Below, one piece after another: positions 16,970 through 25,921 of a stretch of DNA of 36,199 nucleotides. Position 1 is the first letter of the stretch. Each line of letters starts with the position of its first letter. The notes under the pieces are model-generated. The model did no database searches and was not told where the DNA came from. It saw only the letters and a list, made by a program, of their open reading frames with translations. This DNA is from Phocaeicola coprophilus DSM 18228 = JCM 13818 (lineage in GTDB: Bacteria; Bacteroidota; Bacteroidia; Bacteroidales; Bacteroidaceae), in NCBI RefSeq assembly GCF_000157915.1, contig NZ_EQ973646.1, positions 208,198-244,396 on the forward strand, read 5' to 3'. The position numbers and the translations under genes are program-made.

Positions 16970-18049
16970 TTATTTTATAATTTTTTCTTTTAAAGCTTCA
17001 ATAACTTCGTCCGGGTCGGGTACAATACCACCAAGGCGTCCGAAGTGTTCTACGGGTATTTGACATTTAACGGCCAGCATAACGTCTTCAATCATTTGTC
17101 CGCTGTTCAGTTCTACTACAAGAATACCCTTTACCTGACGGGCACGTTCAGCCAAAGCATCAGAAGGGAACGGCCACAGGGTGATCGGGCGGAATAATCC
17201 GACTTTGATACCTTCTTCCCGGGCATGCTCCATTGCTTTTTGGGCAATACGTGCACATGATCCGAATGCGACAATCAAGTATTCTGCATCCTCACAATCC
17301 AGTTCTTCGTAACGTGTTTCCTTAGCCTGAATTTCGGCATACTTCTCCTGCAGGTGCAGGTTACGCTGTTCCATGATAGCCGGATCCAGTTCCAGAGAAG
17401 TAATGATGTTAGGCTTACGTCCTTTACATCCGGTTGTAGCCCACGGGCATTGTGCGATTACTTCTTCTTCTGTACGGCGGGGACGTGGAGCCGGAAGCAC
17501 AACCTTTTCCATCATCTGGCCAATAACTCCGTCCGCAAGGATCATTGCCGGATTACGATATTTGAAGGCAAGTTCAAAAGCCAGTCCGACAAAATCTGCC
17601 ATTTCCTGAACAGAAGCCGGTGCAAGTGCTATCAGGTGATAGTCTCCGTGTCCGCCTCCTTTGGTTGTCTGGAAATAGTCTGCCTGGCTGGGCTGAATGG
17701 TACCTAATCCGGGACCTCCACGCATAACATTTACTATCAGGCATGGCAATTCGGCTCCTGCAATGTAGGAAATACCTTCTTGTTTCAGACTTACACCGGG
17801 ACTGGAGGAAGAGGTCATGACCATTTTACCTGCTCCTGCTCCTCCATAAACCATATTAATAGCTGCTACTTCGCTTTCTGCTTGAAGGACTACCATACCC
17901 GTTGTCTCCCAAGGCTTCTGTTCTGCGAGAGTTTCCAAGACTTCTGACTGTGGGGTGATAGGGTAACCGAAATAGCCATCTACACCTAAACGTATAGCGG
18001 CGTGTGCGATGGCTTCATTACCTTTCATTAAAACGACTTCTTCTGTCAT
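16970..18049 (-). CDS. 2-oxoacid:ferredoxin oxidoreductase, alpha subunit
   Basis: A protein of 359 residues. Features are LMKGNEAIAHAAIRLGVDGYFGYPITPQSEV near the N-terminus, AESEVAAINMVYGGAGAG, MTSSSSPGVSLKQEGISYIAGAELP, and the C-terminal domain II with VAFGSCARIAQKA and GLFRPITLWPFP. These match the separate alpha subunit (VorB/KorA type), in which the gamma domain is not fused. It pairs with the TPP-binding beta subunit. Homologues are commonly annotated as 3-methyl-2-oxobutanoate dehydrogenase subunit VorB, but substrate choice is not proven by sequence. Confidence 0.94.
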   Translation of the reverse strand: MTEEVVLMKGNEAIAHAAIRLGVDGYFGYPITPQSEVLETLAEQKPWETTGMVVLQAESEVAAINMVYGGAGAGKMVMTSSSSPGVSLKQEGISYIAGAELPCLIVNVMRGGPGLGTIQPSQADYFQTTKGGGHGDYHLIALAPASVQEMADFVGLAFELAFKYRNPAMILADGVIGQMMEKVVLPAPRPRRTEEEVIAQCPWATTGCKGRKPNIITSLELDPAIMEQRNLHLQEKYAEIQAKETRYEELDCEDAEYLIVAFGSCARIAQKAMEHAREEGIKVGLFRPITLWPFPSDALAERARQVKGILVVELNSGQMIEDVMLAVKCQIPVEHFGRLGGIVPDPDEVIEALKEKIIK

Positions 18050-18084
18050 AAATATTGATTGTTTAGCTTGTTAAGCAATAAGGT

Positions 18085-18315
18085 TTATTCTTCACATTTT
18101 GCTCTGTATACGGTCAGGCAGCCATCCGGGCACACAATGGCACACGAAGAGCATCCGTTGCAGACATCTTCCACTGCCTGTTGTACATAATTATATCCCT
18201 TCTGGTTTACCTTTGGAGTTAAAGCGAGTACATGTAATGGGCATGCTACTACACATAGGTTGCATCCTTTGCAGCGCTCTGTGTTTACAACAACTACACC
18301 TTTTATCTTAGCCAT
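18085..18315 (-). CDS. 2-oxoacid:ferredoxin oxidoreductase, delta (2x4Fe-4S ferredoxin) subunit
   Basis: A protein of 76 residues with two complete CxxCxxCxxxCP clusters: Cys15, 18, 21, 25 and Cys52, 55, 58, 62. This is the bacterial-type 8Fe ferredoxin subunit that passes electrons from the TPP site to the free ferredoxin pool. It stands 20 bases after the TPR gene and 35 bases before the alpha subunit. Confidence 0.94.
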   Translation of the reverse strand: MAKIKGVVVVNTERCKGCNLCVVACPLHVLALTPKVNQKGYNYVQQAVEDVCNGCSSCAIVCPDGCLTVYRAKCEE

Positions 18316-18335
18316 ATCTACGTATTTTTATTGTT

Positions 18336-18611
18336 TTATTGGTTAAACATGTCTTTGTTATAGAAATTCAAAATGTCCAGGACCATATTTTTTGCTTCGT
18401 TTGCCGGACTTTCCGGATCCAGATCAATGGCTTCTTGATAGTTGTTCAAGGCTCCTTGCCAGTTTCCTTGTTTGCGGTAGGCGTTTCCTAACAGGTAATA
18501 GACTTCGGCTTTTGTGGAATCTTGGGCTATTAGTTGATTTAAAAGGTCAATGGCTGTTGAAACATTTCCTTCATTTATTAATAGCTTAATATCCGTCAGG
18601 CTTTCTTTCAT
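18336..18611 (-). CDS. TPR-repeat protein, 91 aa, first gene of the oxidoreductase operon
   Basis: The ATG at 18611 is preferred; the frame extends two codons upstream to a TTG. The sequence holds about two tetratricopeptide repeats (VSTAIDLLNQLIAQDSTKAEVYYLLGNAYRKQ, then GNWQGALNNYQEAIDLDPES). TPR proteins mediate protein-protein contacts. Its position just ahead of the ferredoxin gene suggests an assembly or partner role for the oxidoreductase complex (inference). A perfect -7 box precedes it. Confidence 0.85.
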   Translation of the reverse strand: MKESLTDIKLLINEGNVSTAIDLLNQLIAQDSTKAEVYYLLGNAYRKQGNWQGALNNYQEAIDLDPESPANEAKNMVLDILNFYNKDMFNQ

Positions 18612-18640
18612 GGTCAACTTATTTGAATATTGTTTGTTCG

Positions 18641-18648
18641 CAAAGATA
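18641..18648 (-). promoter_or_regulatory. -7 element of the TPR/2-oxoacid oxidoreductase operon
   Basis: The minus strand reads TATCTTTG, a perfect TAnnTTTG, 29 bases before the ATG at 18611. No TTTG lies exactly 19 bp upstream; a TTTG lies at 15 bp. Confidence 0.5.
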
Positions 18649-18876
18649 CTCTTTATTTCAGACCAAATCCTTTTTTTTGAAATAAATAGCTTGTAAAAAC
18701 GGAAAATAAATTTTCGTTACATTTGTATTTTCTTGTCAATGAAATGGTTATATTACATTTGTGATTGTTTCATTTGAAAAGGTTGCGTAGTTAACAATAT
18801 GGCTTTTTATGGTCAGATTTACTGGATTAATGTTGTGCCTATTGGAAAAAAAGACAAAAAAATGTGCTGGAGGTTA
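18649..18876. other. Intergenic gap without recognised content
   Basis: This AT-rich stretch lies between the operon promoter and the kinase terminator. I see no open frame with a plausible start, no hairpin with a T run and no repeat. It may hold upstream control sites for the TPR/oxidoreductase operon. Confidence 0.5.
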
Positions 18877-18925
18877 ACAAAAACAACCGGCATCTTTACC
18901 TGAACGAAGAAAGGAAAGATGCCGG
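18877..18925 (-). terminator. Intrinsic terminator of the two-component operon
   Basis: Perfect 11-bp arms CCGGCATCTTT (18887-18897) and its complement (18915-18925). On the minus strand this is followed by TTGTTTTTG. It lies 22 bases after the histidine kinase stop. Confidence 0.85.
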
Positions 18926-18947
18926 CTGGCTTTATGCGGCTAATTGT

Positions 18948-20726
18948 TTAGCCTTTTTGTAAAGTAAAGACAAATTCAAGTCCTCCGCCTGGTGCATTCT
19001 TGGCAAAAATGATTCCTCCGTGGAACAGAACGGCGTTTTTGACAATTGCCAGTCCCAGACCCGTACCTCCAAGTTTGCGCGACCGTCCTTTGTCTACACG
19101 GTAAAAACGTTCGAACAAGCGGTTCAGATGTTCTTCCGGTACGCCGATTCCTGTATCGGAGAAGCTGAAATAATAGAATTTTTCATCTTCCCTGAAGCAG
19201 TTGATCGTGATTTGGATATTGGATCCTGCATAAGCGATGGCATTGTCTATCAGGTTACGGAATATGGAATAAAGCAGCGAATTGTTTCCGGTCAGCATGA
19301 GTGTCGGTGGCAGTAGATTGACTGCACGGATCTTCTTTTCTTCCAGTCCCAGGGCAACTTCATTCAGTATGCTTCCTACAATGCGGCTGATGTCGACACG
19401 TTCTTTTTCCATCATGCCGGGAGCTTCATCCATTCGTGTCAGTACGGAAATATCCCGAAGAAGCAAGGTCAGGCGGTTGCTTTGCGCATAGCTTCTTTGG
19501 AGAAACATTTTCATGCTCTCAGCCGGAATATCGGGATTGCTGATAATTGTTTCCAGATATCCCTGAATACTGCTGACAGGAGTTTTCAGTTCGTGAGCGA
19601 TGTTCTGGGTCAGCTGGCGTTTGAGTCTGGCCTGTTCCTCTTCCTGAGTAACGTCATTGATGGATATTTCAAACGACAAGTCCTGGAAAATGATGCATTC
19701 AACTTGAAAGGATCTTGCGTTTTTATTGACATGCAGTGACAGACATTTCTCTTCCTTGCTGTAATTTCCTTCGTTCCGTTTCAGGAAGTCGGTGATGGGC
19801 TTCAGTTCCGGAATGGTGAATATTTCATCCGTTGATCCCAGGTTACAGTCAGATATATTATTGATATATTGGGTAAACAGGTTGTTTACCAGAATTTCCT
19901 TATGCTCTTTAGTGAATACACCGAGTCCTTCATGAGAAGTCTGAAGATGTGATATCAGCTTTTCACGTTCAATGTAAAGGGCTTCCTTGGCTCTGTGCAA
20001 GCGCTTGTAGATCTGGATAATGTGCTGGGAAATCTCTCCCAATTCATTTTTGGGGAAAGCTTGAAGCATATCTGTATCTATAGGCTCGTTACGGTCGGCT
20101 TTCATGGCAAACTGCTGAAGATTAGTGATAGACATCCCCAGCCGGTGGGTGAATCGGTAGAAGAAAAAGGCCAGTATCAGACTGATGGTTATGGTAAACC
20201 AGATATAGTTGGAGTCGGCCTGCAGATACTGGCTTAAGCTGATGTTGTAGGGGAGAGCCGACCGTATGATCAGCCGGTAGGGTGCATAATATTTGGCAGA
20301 ATAAAAATACTCCTCTCCGTTTAGACTTTCAGAGCGTCTGCTGATGGAATATCCGCTTTTGTACATCAGGGCTTCCTGGACTTCTTTCCGCGTTGAGTGG
20401 TTTTTGAAGTTTATCCAGTTCTTGTCCGTATTGTCGTAGATGACTTTTCCTGAAGGAGTAATCAGCGTTACTCTCAGGTTGGGAATCATGTGGGTTGCAA
20501 CATAATTTTGCATGGAGTCAAGATTGATTCCCTTATGATCATAGATAAAGTCGTACAGCTGATCGTTGTAGCTTTGAAGCTGAATGTTCAGCAGTTCACT
20601 TTTATAGGCCTTTTCACGCTGATACTGAAAGAGCATGAAGCATGCAGCAAAAGCCAGAAAGAGTACTATCACGGAAAAGAACATCTTCTGGCTGAAAGAA
20701 ATAAAATGAGAGGACAGTCTAGTCAT
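18948..20726 (-). CDS. Membrane sensor histidine kinase
   Basis: A protein of 592 residues from the ATG at 20726; a GTG at 20747 overlapping the regulator by 8 bases is an alternative. Order: first membrane helix (about 16-34), a periplasmic domain of about 130 residues, second helix (about 175-192, IWFTITISLILAFFFYRF), HAMP-like linker, PAS-like region, then HisKA with NIAHELKTPVSSIQGYLE (phospho-accepting His378). The HATPase domain has an N box (NLIDNAIAY), G1 (SDTGIGVPEEH), F (LFERFYRVDKGRS) and G2 (GGTGLGLAIVK). The layout resembles PhoR-type sensors, but the signal is unknown. It is co-transcribed with the response regulator and ends at a strong terminator. Confidence 0.93.
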   Translation of the reverse strand: MTRLSSHFISFSQKMFFSVIVLFLAFAACFMLFQYQREKAYKSELLNIQLQSYNDQLYDFIYDHKGINLDSMQNYVATHMIPNLRVTLITPSGKVIYDNTDKNWINFKNHSTRKEVQEALMYKSGYSISRRSESLNGEEYFYSAKYYAPYRLIIRSALPYNISLSQYLQADSNYIWFTITISLILAFFFYRFTHRLGMSITNLQQFAMKADRNEPIDTDMLQAFPKNELGEISQHIIQIYKRLHRAKEALYIEREKLISHLQTSHEGLGVFTKEHKEILVNNLFTQYINNISDCNLGSTDEIFTIPELKPITDFLKRNEGNYSKEEKCLSLHVNKNARSFQVECIIFQDLSFEISINDVTQEEEQARLKRQLTQNIAHELKTPVSSIQGYLETIISNPDIPAESMKMFLQRSYAQSNRLTLLLRDISVLTRMDEAPGMMEKERVDISRIVGSILNEVALGLEEKKIRAVNLLPPTLMLTGNNSLLYSIFRNLIDNAIAYAGSNIQITINCFREDEKFYYFSFSDTGIGVPEEHLNRLFERFYRVDKGRSRKLGGTGLGLAIVKNAVLFHGGIIFAKNAPGGGLEFVFTLQKG

Positions 20727-20739
20727 GGCCGGGATGGAT

Positions 20740-21426
20740 TTATTCACATTCGAAACAATATCCGTAGCCCAGACGGGTAACTATATATTTTCCGTAGTTT
20801 CCTATTTTTTTGCGCAGGCGGGTAATGTTTACATCAATTGTACGGTCGAGCACATACACTTCATCATGCCATACCTTGGCCAGTATGTCTTCGCGGGAAA
20901 ACACACGTCCCTGGTTCTGCAGCAGAAGAAGCAGAATTTCGAATTCCTTTTTGGTAAGGGATATTTCTTCTCCACTGATGGTGACCTTCTTTTTGGGAAT
21001 ATCAATCACCAGATCCCGGTATTGCAACTGTTCCTGTTCCCGTGTCTGCACGTTGGCGGTACGGCGGAGTACAGCTTTTACACGCATGATCACTTCACGC
21101 AATGAGAATGGTTTGGAAATGTAATCGTCCGCTCCCAGATTAAATCCTGTGATGGTATCGTTTTCTGTATCCTTGGCTGTTATGAAGATAATGGGGATTC
21201 CGGCGGTATCTTTATTTTTCTTCATCATGCTGGCCATTTTGAATCCGGAAATCTCTCCCATCATCACATCCAGAAGCAACAGATTGTAAGAAGGCAGATC
21301 CAGTTTGAGAGCTTCTTCAGCTGAATTGGCAGTATCCACCTGATAACCTTCCATTTCAAGATTGAACTTCAGAATCTCACACAAGTCTTCTTCGTCATCT
21401 ACGACCAAAATCCGATAATCGTTCAT
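20740..21426 (-). CDS. OmpR/PhoB-family response regulator
   Basis: A protein of 228 residues. The receiver domain has the acidic pair Asp10/Asp11, phospho-acceptor Asp53 (LLLLDVMMG), Thr83 and Lys105 (ISKPF). A C-terminal winged-helix domain has LTKKEFEILLLLLQNQGRVFSREDILAKVW, the transactivation loop, and RTIDVNITRLRKKIG. It should bind DNA as a tandem dimer at direct repeats. A TTACAAT direct repeat with an 11-base period lies about 90 bases upstream (21517-21534). It is paired with the histidine kinase downstream. The regulon is not deducible here. Confidence 0.94.
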   Translation of the reverse strand: MNDYRILVVDDEEDLCEILKFNLEMEGYQVDTANSAEEALKLDLPSYNLLLLDVMMGEISGFKMASMMKKNKDTAGIPIIFITAKDTENDTITGFNLGADDYISKPFSLREVIMRVKAVLRRTANVQTREQEQLQYRDLVIDIPKKKVTISGEEISLTKKEFEILLLLLQNQGRVFSREDILAKVWHDEVYVLDRTIDVNITRLRKKIGNYGKYIVTRLGYGYCFECE

Positions 21427-21516
21427 AGCGTTTGTTTTTTGTTTTTACAAAATAAAGTCATTTCTCTGTTTTGTGCAAAGGTGACGCTATTTTATTTCGC
21501 TCTTGTGAAATAGATA

Positions 21517-21534
21517 TTACAATCCTGTTACAAT
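21517..21534. promoter_or_regulatory. TTACAAT direct repeat (11-bp period), candidate response-regulator box
   Basis: TTACAAT at 21517-21523 and again at 21528-21534, separated by CCTG, gives an 11-base repeat. This is the geometry of OmpR/PhoB-class sites such as the Pho box. It lies upstream of the response regulator gene and overlaps the last codons of the asparaginase gene. Confidence 0.35.
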
Positions 21535-22577
21535 TCGGGGCGGGTAAATTCTCCGGCTATGGAACGGCTCATTTCGTTCCGTACTTCGCGTGGAGAAAGT
21601 CCGTGTCCAAGCAGGAACATCAGTTTGGTCAAAACGCTTTCTACCGTTGCATCATAACCGCTGATAACACCGGCATCAAGCAGGTGGAGTCCGGTTTCAT
21701 AGCGTGCCATTTCAACCATACCGGTAGAACACTGGGAAATATTGACAATCACAATGCCGCGCTGAGTTGCTTCTTTCAGCAGCTGAATAAACCAGGGCTT
21801 TTGAGGCGCATTTCCTGATCCGTAAGTTTTCAGGACAACAGCCCGCAGGCCAGGAGTGTTCAGGACAGTCTTGACAATGTTTTCCTGGATGCCCGGGAAG
21901 ATGGTCAGAATAACGACATTGGTATCAAATACATAATGCGGATGCATCGGCGTTTTCGGATCTGCCTTGCGGATCCGGTCGTAATCATATTTGATATGTA
22001 TTCCTGACGTAGCCAGTGTGGGATAATTGTAAGAACGGAAAGCATTAAAGTTTTCAGCGTTGATTTTGGTTGTCCGGTTTCCTCTCAGCAGATGGTTCTC
22101 GAAGAAGATGCAGACTTCCGGAACGATAGCTGTTCCGTCAGGATGTTTGGCTGCAGCTATTTCAATGGAGGTGATCAGGTTTTCCTTACCGTCAGTCCGG
22201 AGCACACCAATGGGGAGCTGGCTTCCTGTCAGGATGACCGGCTTGCTTAAGTTTTCCAGCATAAAGCTGAGGGCAGAAGCAGTGTAGGCCATGGTGTCCG
22301 TTCCGTGAAGAATGACAAAGCCGTCAAAGTTGTTGTAATTATAGTGAATGATCTTTACAAGCTTGGCCCAAAGAGTAGGCTCCATATCGGAAGAATCGAT
22401 AGGTGGATTAAACTGATACGAAGAGATGCGATAGTTGAAGCGTTTCAACTCCGGAACGTTTTCTTGCAGTTGGTCGAAGTTGAACGCTTCCAGTGCTCCG
22501 GTCTCAGGATTCTCAATCATACCGATAGTTCCTCCGGTATAAATCAGCAGCACGGAAGGATAATCTGGCTTTATCAT
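21528..22577 (-). CDS. ansA: Type I L-asparaginase (cytoplasmic)
   Basis: A protein of 349 residues with no signal peptide. The first active-site motif is LLIYTGGTIGM (nucleophile Thr14) and the second HGTDTMAYTA (His91, Thr93, Asp94), both universal in asparaginase/glutaminase enzymes. TGSQLPIG and GNAP in the later part also fit. Absence of a signal peptide and the length match the EcAI-like type I enzymes, which are often allosteric and hydrolyse asparagine to aspartate. It lies downstream of trpA on the same strand, with its own promoter. Confidence 0.92.
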   Translation of the reverse strand: MIKPDYPSVLLIYTGGTIGMIENPETGALEAFNFDQLQENVPELKRFNYRISSYQFNPPIDSSDMEPTLWAKLVKIIHYNYNNFDGFVILHGTDTMAYTASALSFMLENLSKPVILTGSQLPIGVLRTDGKENLITSIEIAAAKHPDGTAIVPEVCIFFENHLLRGNRTTKINAENFNAFRSYNYPTLATSGIHIKYDYDRIRKADPKTPMHPHYVFDTNVVILTIFPGIQENIVKTVLNTPGLRAVVLKTYGSGNAPQKPWFIQLLKEATQRGIVIVNISQCSTGMVEMARYETGLHLLDAGVISGYDATVESVLTKLMFLLGHGLSPREVRNEMSRSIAGEFTRPEL

Positions 22578-22602
22578 ATTCTTTTTAACTCTATTTTGAG
22601 CA

Positions 22603-22633
22603 CAAAGATACTAAAAATACCGGTGAACTAAAA
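22603..22633 (-). promoter_or_regulatory. Promoter of the asparaginase gene
   Basis: The minus strand shows TTTT (complement of 22630-22633) as a near -33, 19 bp, then a perfect TATCTTTG -7 box (22603-22610), 25 bases before the ATG. No clear terminator is visible between trpA and this promoter. Confidence 0.55.
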
Positions 22634-22690
22634 ACCTTCCGCCTGTATTTTGACAAAATGTCGTTATTTAGACTTCTCTTTATGGATGGT

Positions 22691-23467
22691 TCAACTTTGG
22701 AGGGCTTCCATCAGCCGTTCGGCGGCTTCTTCTGCATTTCCCCGGGCTTCATCGAGAAGGGCGACAAACTTGCTTCCGATGATACATCCTGAAGCATGGG
22801 CTGCTGCCGTTTCGAATGTCTGGCGGTTGGAAATGCCGAAACCGATCATGCGCGGGTTTCTCAGTTGCATGGTTTCGATCTTCTGGAAATAAGCCTGTTT
22901 TTGCTCGTTGAAGTCATGCTGGGCTCCCGTTACGGCTGTAGAAGAGACCATGTAAATGAATCCGTCCGTGTACTGGTCTATCAGCCGGATACGTTCTTCA
23001 CTGGTTTCCGGAGTGATCAGCATGATGATCTTGAGGCCATACTTCTCGGCAACGGGACGGAATTCTGCCTGGTAATCCTTGAAAGGAAGGTCTGGAATGA
23101 TCATTCCGTCAATGCCGCATTCCCGGCAGCTCCGGCAGAAGTTCTCGAAACCGTATTGCATGATGGGGTTCAGATATCCCATCAGTATCAGCGGAATAGT
23201 GACCTGGCTGCGGATATCGGCCAGTTGGCTGAAGAGTTTTTTCAGGGTCATTCCGTTGTGAAGGGCCTTGGTTGCGGCCTGCTGGATAACCGGACCGTCG
23301 GCCATCGGGTCACTGAACGGGATTCCTATTTCTACCATCTGGACACCTTTCTGTTCCAGAGTACGGATGACTTCGGCTGTACCTTCCAGAGAGGGACTGC
23401 CGGCACAGAAGTAAATAGACAGGAGATTGCGGGGATTGTTGCTGAATAATTGATTGATACGGTTCAT
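22691..23467 (-). CDS. trpA: Tryptophan synthase alpha chain
   Basis: A protein of 258 residues. It cleaves indole-3-glycerol phosphate to indole and glyceraldehyde 3-phosphate and passes indole to TrpB. The catalytic residues are Glu46 (MVEIGIPFSDP) and Asp57 (MADGP). MIIPDLPF and a phosphate-binding GFGISNRQTF are also present. The start overlaps the trpF stop by 4 bases (ATGA). It is the last gene of the operon, separated from trpB by the whole operon. Confidence 0.97.
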   Translation of the reverse strand: MNRINQLFSNNPRNLLSIYFCAGSPSLEGTAEVIRTLEQKGVQMVEIGIPFSDPMADGPVIQQAATKALHNGMTLKKLFSQLADIRSQVTIPLILMGYLNPIMQYGFENFCRSCRECGIDGMIIPDLPFKDYQAEFRPVAEKYGLKIIMLITPETSEERIRLIDQYTDGFIYMVSSTAVTGAQHDFNEQKQAYFQKIETMQLRNPRMIGFGISNRQTFETAAAHASGCIIGSKFVALLDEARGNAEEAAERLMEALQS

Positions 23468-24081
23468 AAGTCAAGTGTTTTAAAAAGGTTGATAAACGTT
23501 TTCAGCCGGGGGATGTCTTTCTCTCCCGGGTGGAGTTCAAAGCCGCTGTTCAGGTCGATTCCCTGCCACCAGGGATTCCGGAAACGGCTCAGACTTTCGA
23601 TACTTTCCGGAGAAAGTCCTCCGCTGAGCAGGAAAGGAAGCGGACCTTCATAACTGTCCAGCAGTTTCCAGTCGAAACGTTTTCCGGATCCTCCGTAAGC
23701 ATCGGAAGGAGTGTCGAACAGAAACCAGTCGCAGTAAGGTGCATACAAGGCAGTCTGTTTCAGGTCATCCGGCTCGCGGAGAGCAAAAGCTTTGATGACG
23801 CCTGCTCCGGCCTGATGCAGGGAGCGGCACAGTTCCGGGCTTTCCTGTCCGTGGAGCTGTACATAGTCCAGTCTGAACTGGCATACCTTATTTATTATAT
23901 AGGAGTAATCGGAGTTAACGAATACACCTACTCTCTGGAGATGCTGCGGCAGATATTCCGGGAGAGTTCCGACAAATCGCGGAGAGCGTTCATAGAAGAT
24001 AAATCCCATCCAGTCTGCTCCGCTTGTCTCGGCTTCCCGGATATTGGAAGCCAGCCGCATGCCGCATACCTTGACGATCAT
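23464..24081 (-). CDS. trpF: Phosphoribosylanthranilate isomerase
   Basis: A protein of 205 residues, separate from TrpC (not fused as in E. coli). The N-terminus MIVKVCGMR carries the catalytic base Cys6; the acid is in WFLFDTPSDAYGGSGKRFDW. FLLSGGLSPES closes the phosphate site. It overlaps trpC and trpA by 4 bases each, indicating coupled translation. Confidence 0.96.
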   Translation of the reverse strand: MIVKVCGMRLASNIREAETSGADWMGFIFYERSPRFVGTLPEYLPQHLQRVGVFVNSDYSYIINKVCQFRLDYVQLHGQESPELCRSLHQAGAGVIKAFALREPDDLKQTALYAPYCDWFLFDTPSDAYGGSGKRFDWKLLDSYEGPLPFLLSGGLSPESIESLSRFRNPWWQGIDLNSGFELHPGEKDIPRLKTFINLFKTLDL

Positions 24082-24866
24082 AACTTCAGACTTTGAATGA
24101 AGTCAGACAAGGCACGTCCCGGGTTATAGGTCCGCATAAAGGTCTCTCCGATCAGAAATCCCCGGAATCCGGCGTCCCGCAGCTCCCGAAGAAGGGCCGG
24201 ACTGGACAGGCCGCTTTCGGAAACTTTCAGTACATCGTGAGGTAAAAGACTGGCCAGACGGAAGGAATTTCCGGGATCTGTATGGAAAGTGCCGAGATTC
24301 CGGTTATTGACTCCCACCATGTCTACGTCTTCATTGAGGCAGTCCAGTTCCCGTTCATGATGGATTTCCATCAGCACTTCCAGGTGAAGTTCGTGGGCCG
24401 TGTGTGCCAGGGTACGGCATTCGGCCGGAGTCAGTGCGGCTGCGATGAGCAGAATGGCATCTGCCTGTACCGCCTTTGCCTGATAAATCTGATAGGGACT
24501 GATGATGAAATCCTTTCTCAGGATGGGAAGCTGTACCAGCGGTCTGGCCGTGCGTATATCCTTCAGACTGCCCTTGAAGAAAGGAGTGTCTGTCAGAATG
24601 GAGAGTGCTGCAGCTCCTGCTTTTTCGTATGCAGGCGGGATAACGGCGGAATCGGCTTCCTGATGAATCCATCCTTTGGAAGGAGAATGGCGTTTGAATT
24701 CGGCAATGATGCCGTGAGGGGAAGCGGCCAGAGCCTGTTTCATGCTTCGGCCTTCAGGCAGGTTTTCCGTCAGCCGGATCAGCTGGTCGAGCGAGACGGC
24801 CTCCTGCTGGCGGGCCACTTCCTCTCGCTTCTGGGCAATGATATCTTGCAGTATGTCTTTTTCCAT
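24078..24866 (-). CDS. trpC: Indole-3-glycerol phosphate synthase
   Basis: A protein of 262 residues. Family motifs are IIAEFKRHSPSKG (substrate-binding Lys), LPILRKDFIISPYQI (catalytic Lys), VGVNNRNLGTF and KVSESGLSS. It closes the indole ring of CdRP. It is a single-domain protein, with trpF a separate gene overlapping its stop. Confidence 0.96.
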   Translation of the reverse strand: MEKDILQDIIAQKREEVARQQEAVSLDQLIRLTENLPEGRSMKQALAASPHGIIAEFKRHSPSKGWIHQEADSAVIPPAYEKAGAAALSILTDTPFFKGSLKDIRTARPLVQLPILRKDFIISPYQIYQAKAVQADAILLIAAALTPAECRTLAHTAHELHLEVLMEIHHERELDCLNEDVDMVGVNNRNLGTFHTDPGNSFRLASLLPHDVLKVSESGLSSPALLRELRDAGFRGFLIGETFMRTYNPGRALSDFIQSLKL

Positions 24867-24878
24867 GTGTCAGGGTAT

Positions 24879-25874
24879 TTATCGGTTCAGTTCAAGAAAA
24901 CGGCGGAAGGAATGGAATGCTTTTCCGCTTTCAAGCGATTCACGGGCCTCGGCGACGCAGGCTTCGATGGAGCTGGCGGGCTTCATGGCCTGAATGGCAA
25001 ACGAGGCATTGATCAGTACGCAGTCTGTCTGGGCACGGGTTGCCTTGTTCTGGAGAACGTTCCCGAAGATGCGTGCGGCTTCTTCGGGCGTGCTGCCTCC
25101 GTACAGTTCTTCCTGCCGGGCGATGGAAAAGCCCAGTTCCGAAGGACGGTAGATGGTTTCGTAGCGGTTGGTCATGACCTTAAACTCGTCCGTCAGCGAA
25201 ATTTCATCATAGCCGTCGAGGTTGTTGACTACGGCAAAGCGGATGCCCAGGCGCTGGAGGGTATTGGTGTAAAGTCGCATCTGGGCAAGATCGGCCACTC
25301 CCAGCAGCTGGAACGAAGGGAGACAGGGATTGACAAGCGGGCCCAGCAAATTGAACAGGGTACGTACGCCCAGGGCTTTCCGTACCGGAGCAACGGTTTT
25401 CAGGGCCGGATTGAACAGGGGAGCGTGCAGGTAGGTCATTCCGCATTCTTCCATCGAACGTTTCAGCTTGTCCGTTTCATTGGTAAACCTGACGCCGTAT
25501 TGCTCCATGACGTTGCTGGCTCCGCTGACGGAAGTTGCTCCGTAGTTGCCGTGCTTGGCTACGTGGTATCCGGCTCCGGCAACGACAAAGCAGGCACAGG
25601 TTGAGATGTTGAAGGTATTCTTTCCGTCTCCTCCGGTTCCGACAATGTCAATCGGCTGGAATTCCTGCAAGCTGACGGGAACGCGGGTCTGAAGGAGGGC
25701 ATCGCGGAAACCGATCAGCTCGTCTACCGTTACTCCCCGCATCTGGAAGGCGGCGAGCAGGGCGGCTGTCTGTGCGTCGTTGATGGAACCTCCCACCATG
25801 TTTCGCATGAGGGAACAGGCTTCTTCGCGGCTCAGTTTCTCATGGTTGAATATTCTTTTCAGTATCTGTTTCAT
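24879..25874 (-). CDS. trpD: Anthranilate phosphoribosyltransferase
   Basis: A protein of 331 residues. The PRPP-binding GTGGDG motif is at residues 79-84, followed by NTFNIST. KHGNYGATS and RTLFNLLGPLVNP are also characteristic. It is separate from the glutaminase subunit TrpG, which lies 47 bases upstream. Confidence 0.97.
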   Translation of the reverse strand: MKQILKRIFNHEKLSREEACSLMRNMVGGSINDAQTAALLAAFQMRGVTVDELIGFRDALLQTRVPVSLQEFQPIDIVGTGGDGKNTFNISTCACFVVAGAGYHVAKHGNYGATSVSGASNVMEQYGVRFTNETDKLKRSMEECGMTYLHAPLFNPALKTVAPVRKALGVRTLFNLLGPLVNPCLPSFQLLGVADLAQMRLYTNTLQRLGIRFAVVNNLDGYDEISLTDEFKVMTNRYETIYRPSELGFSIARQEELYGGSTPEEAARIFGNVLQNKATRAQTDCVLINASFAIQAMKPASSIEACVAEARESLESGKAFHSFRRFLELNR

Positions 25875-25921
25875 TTTGTATTTTCTATTTCAGGGTTTGT
25901 TGGACAAAGTTGCTGGAGAAT

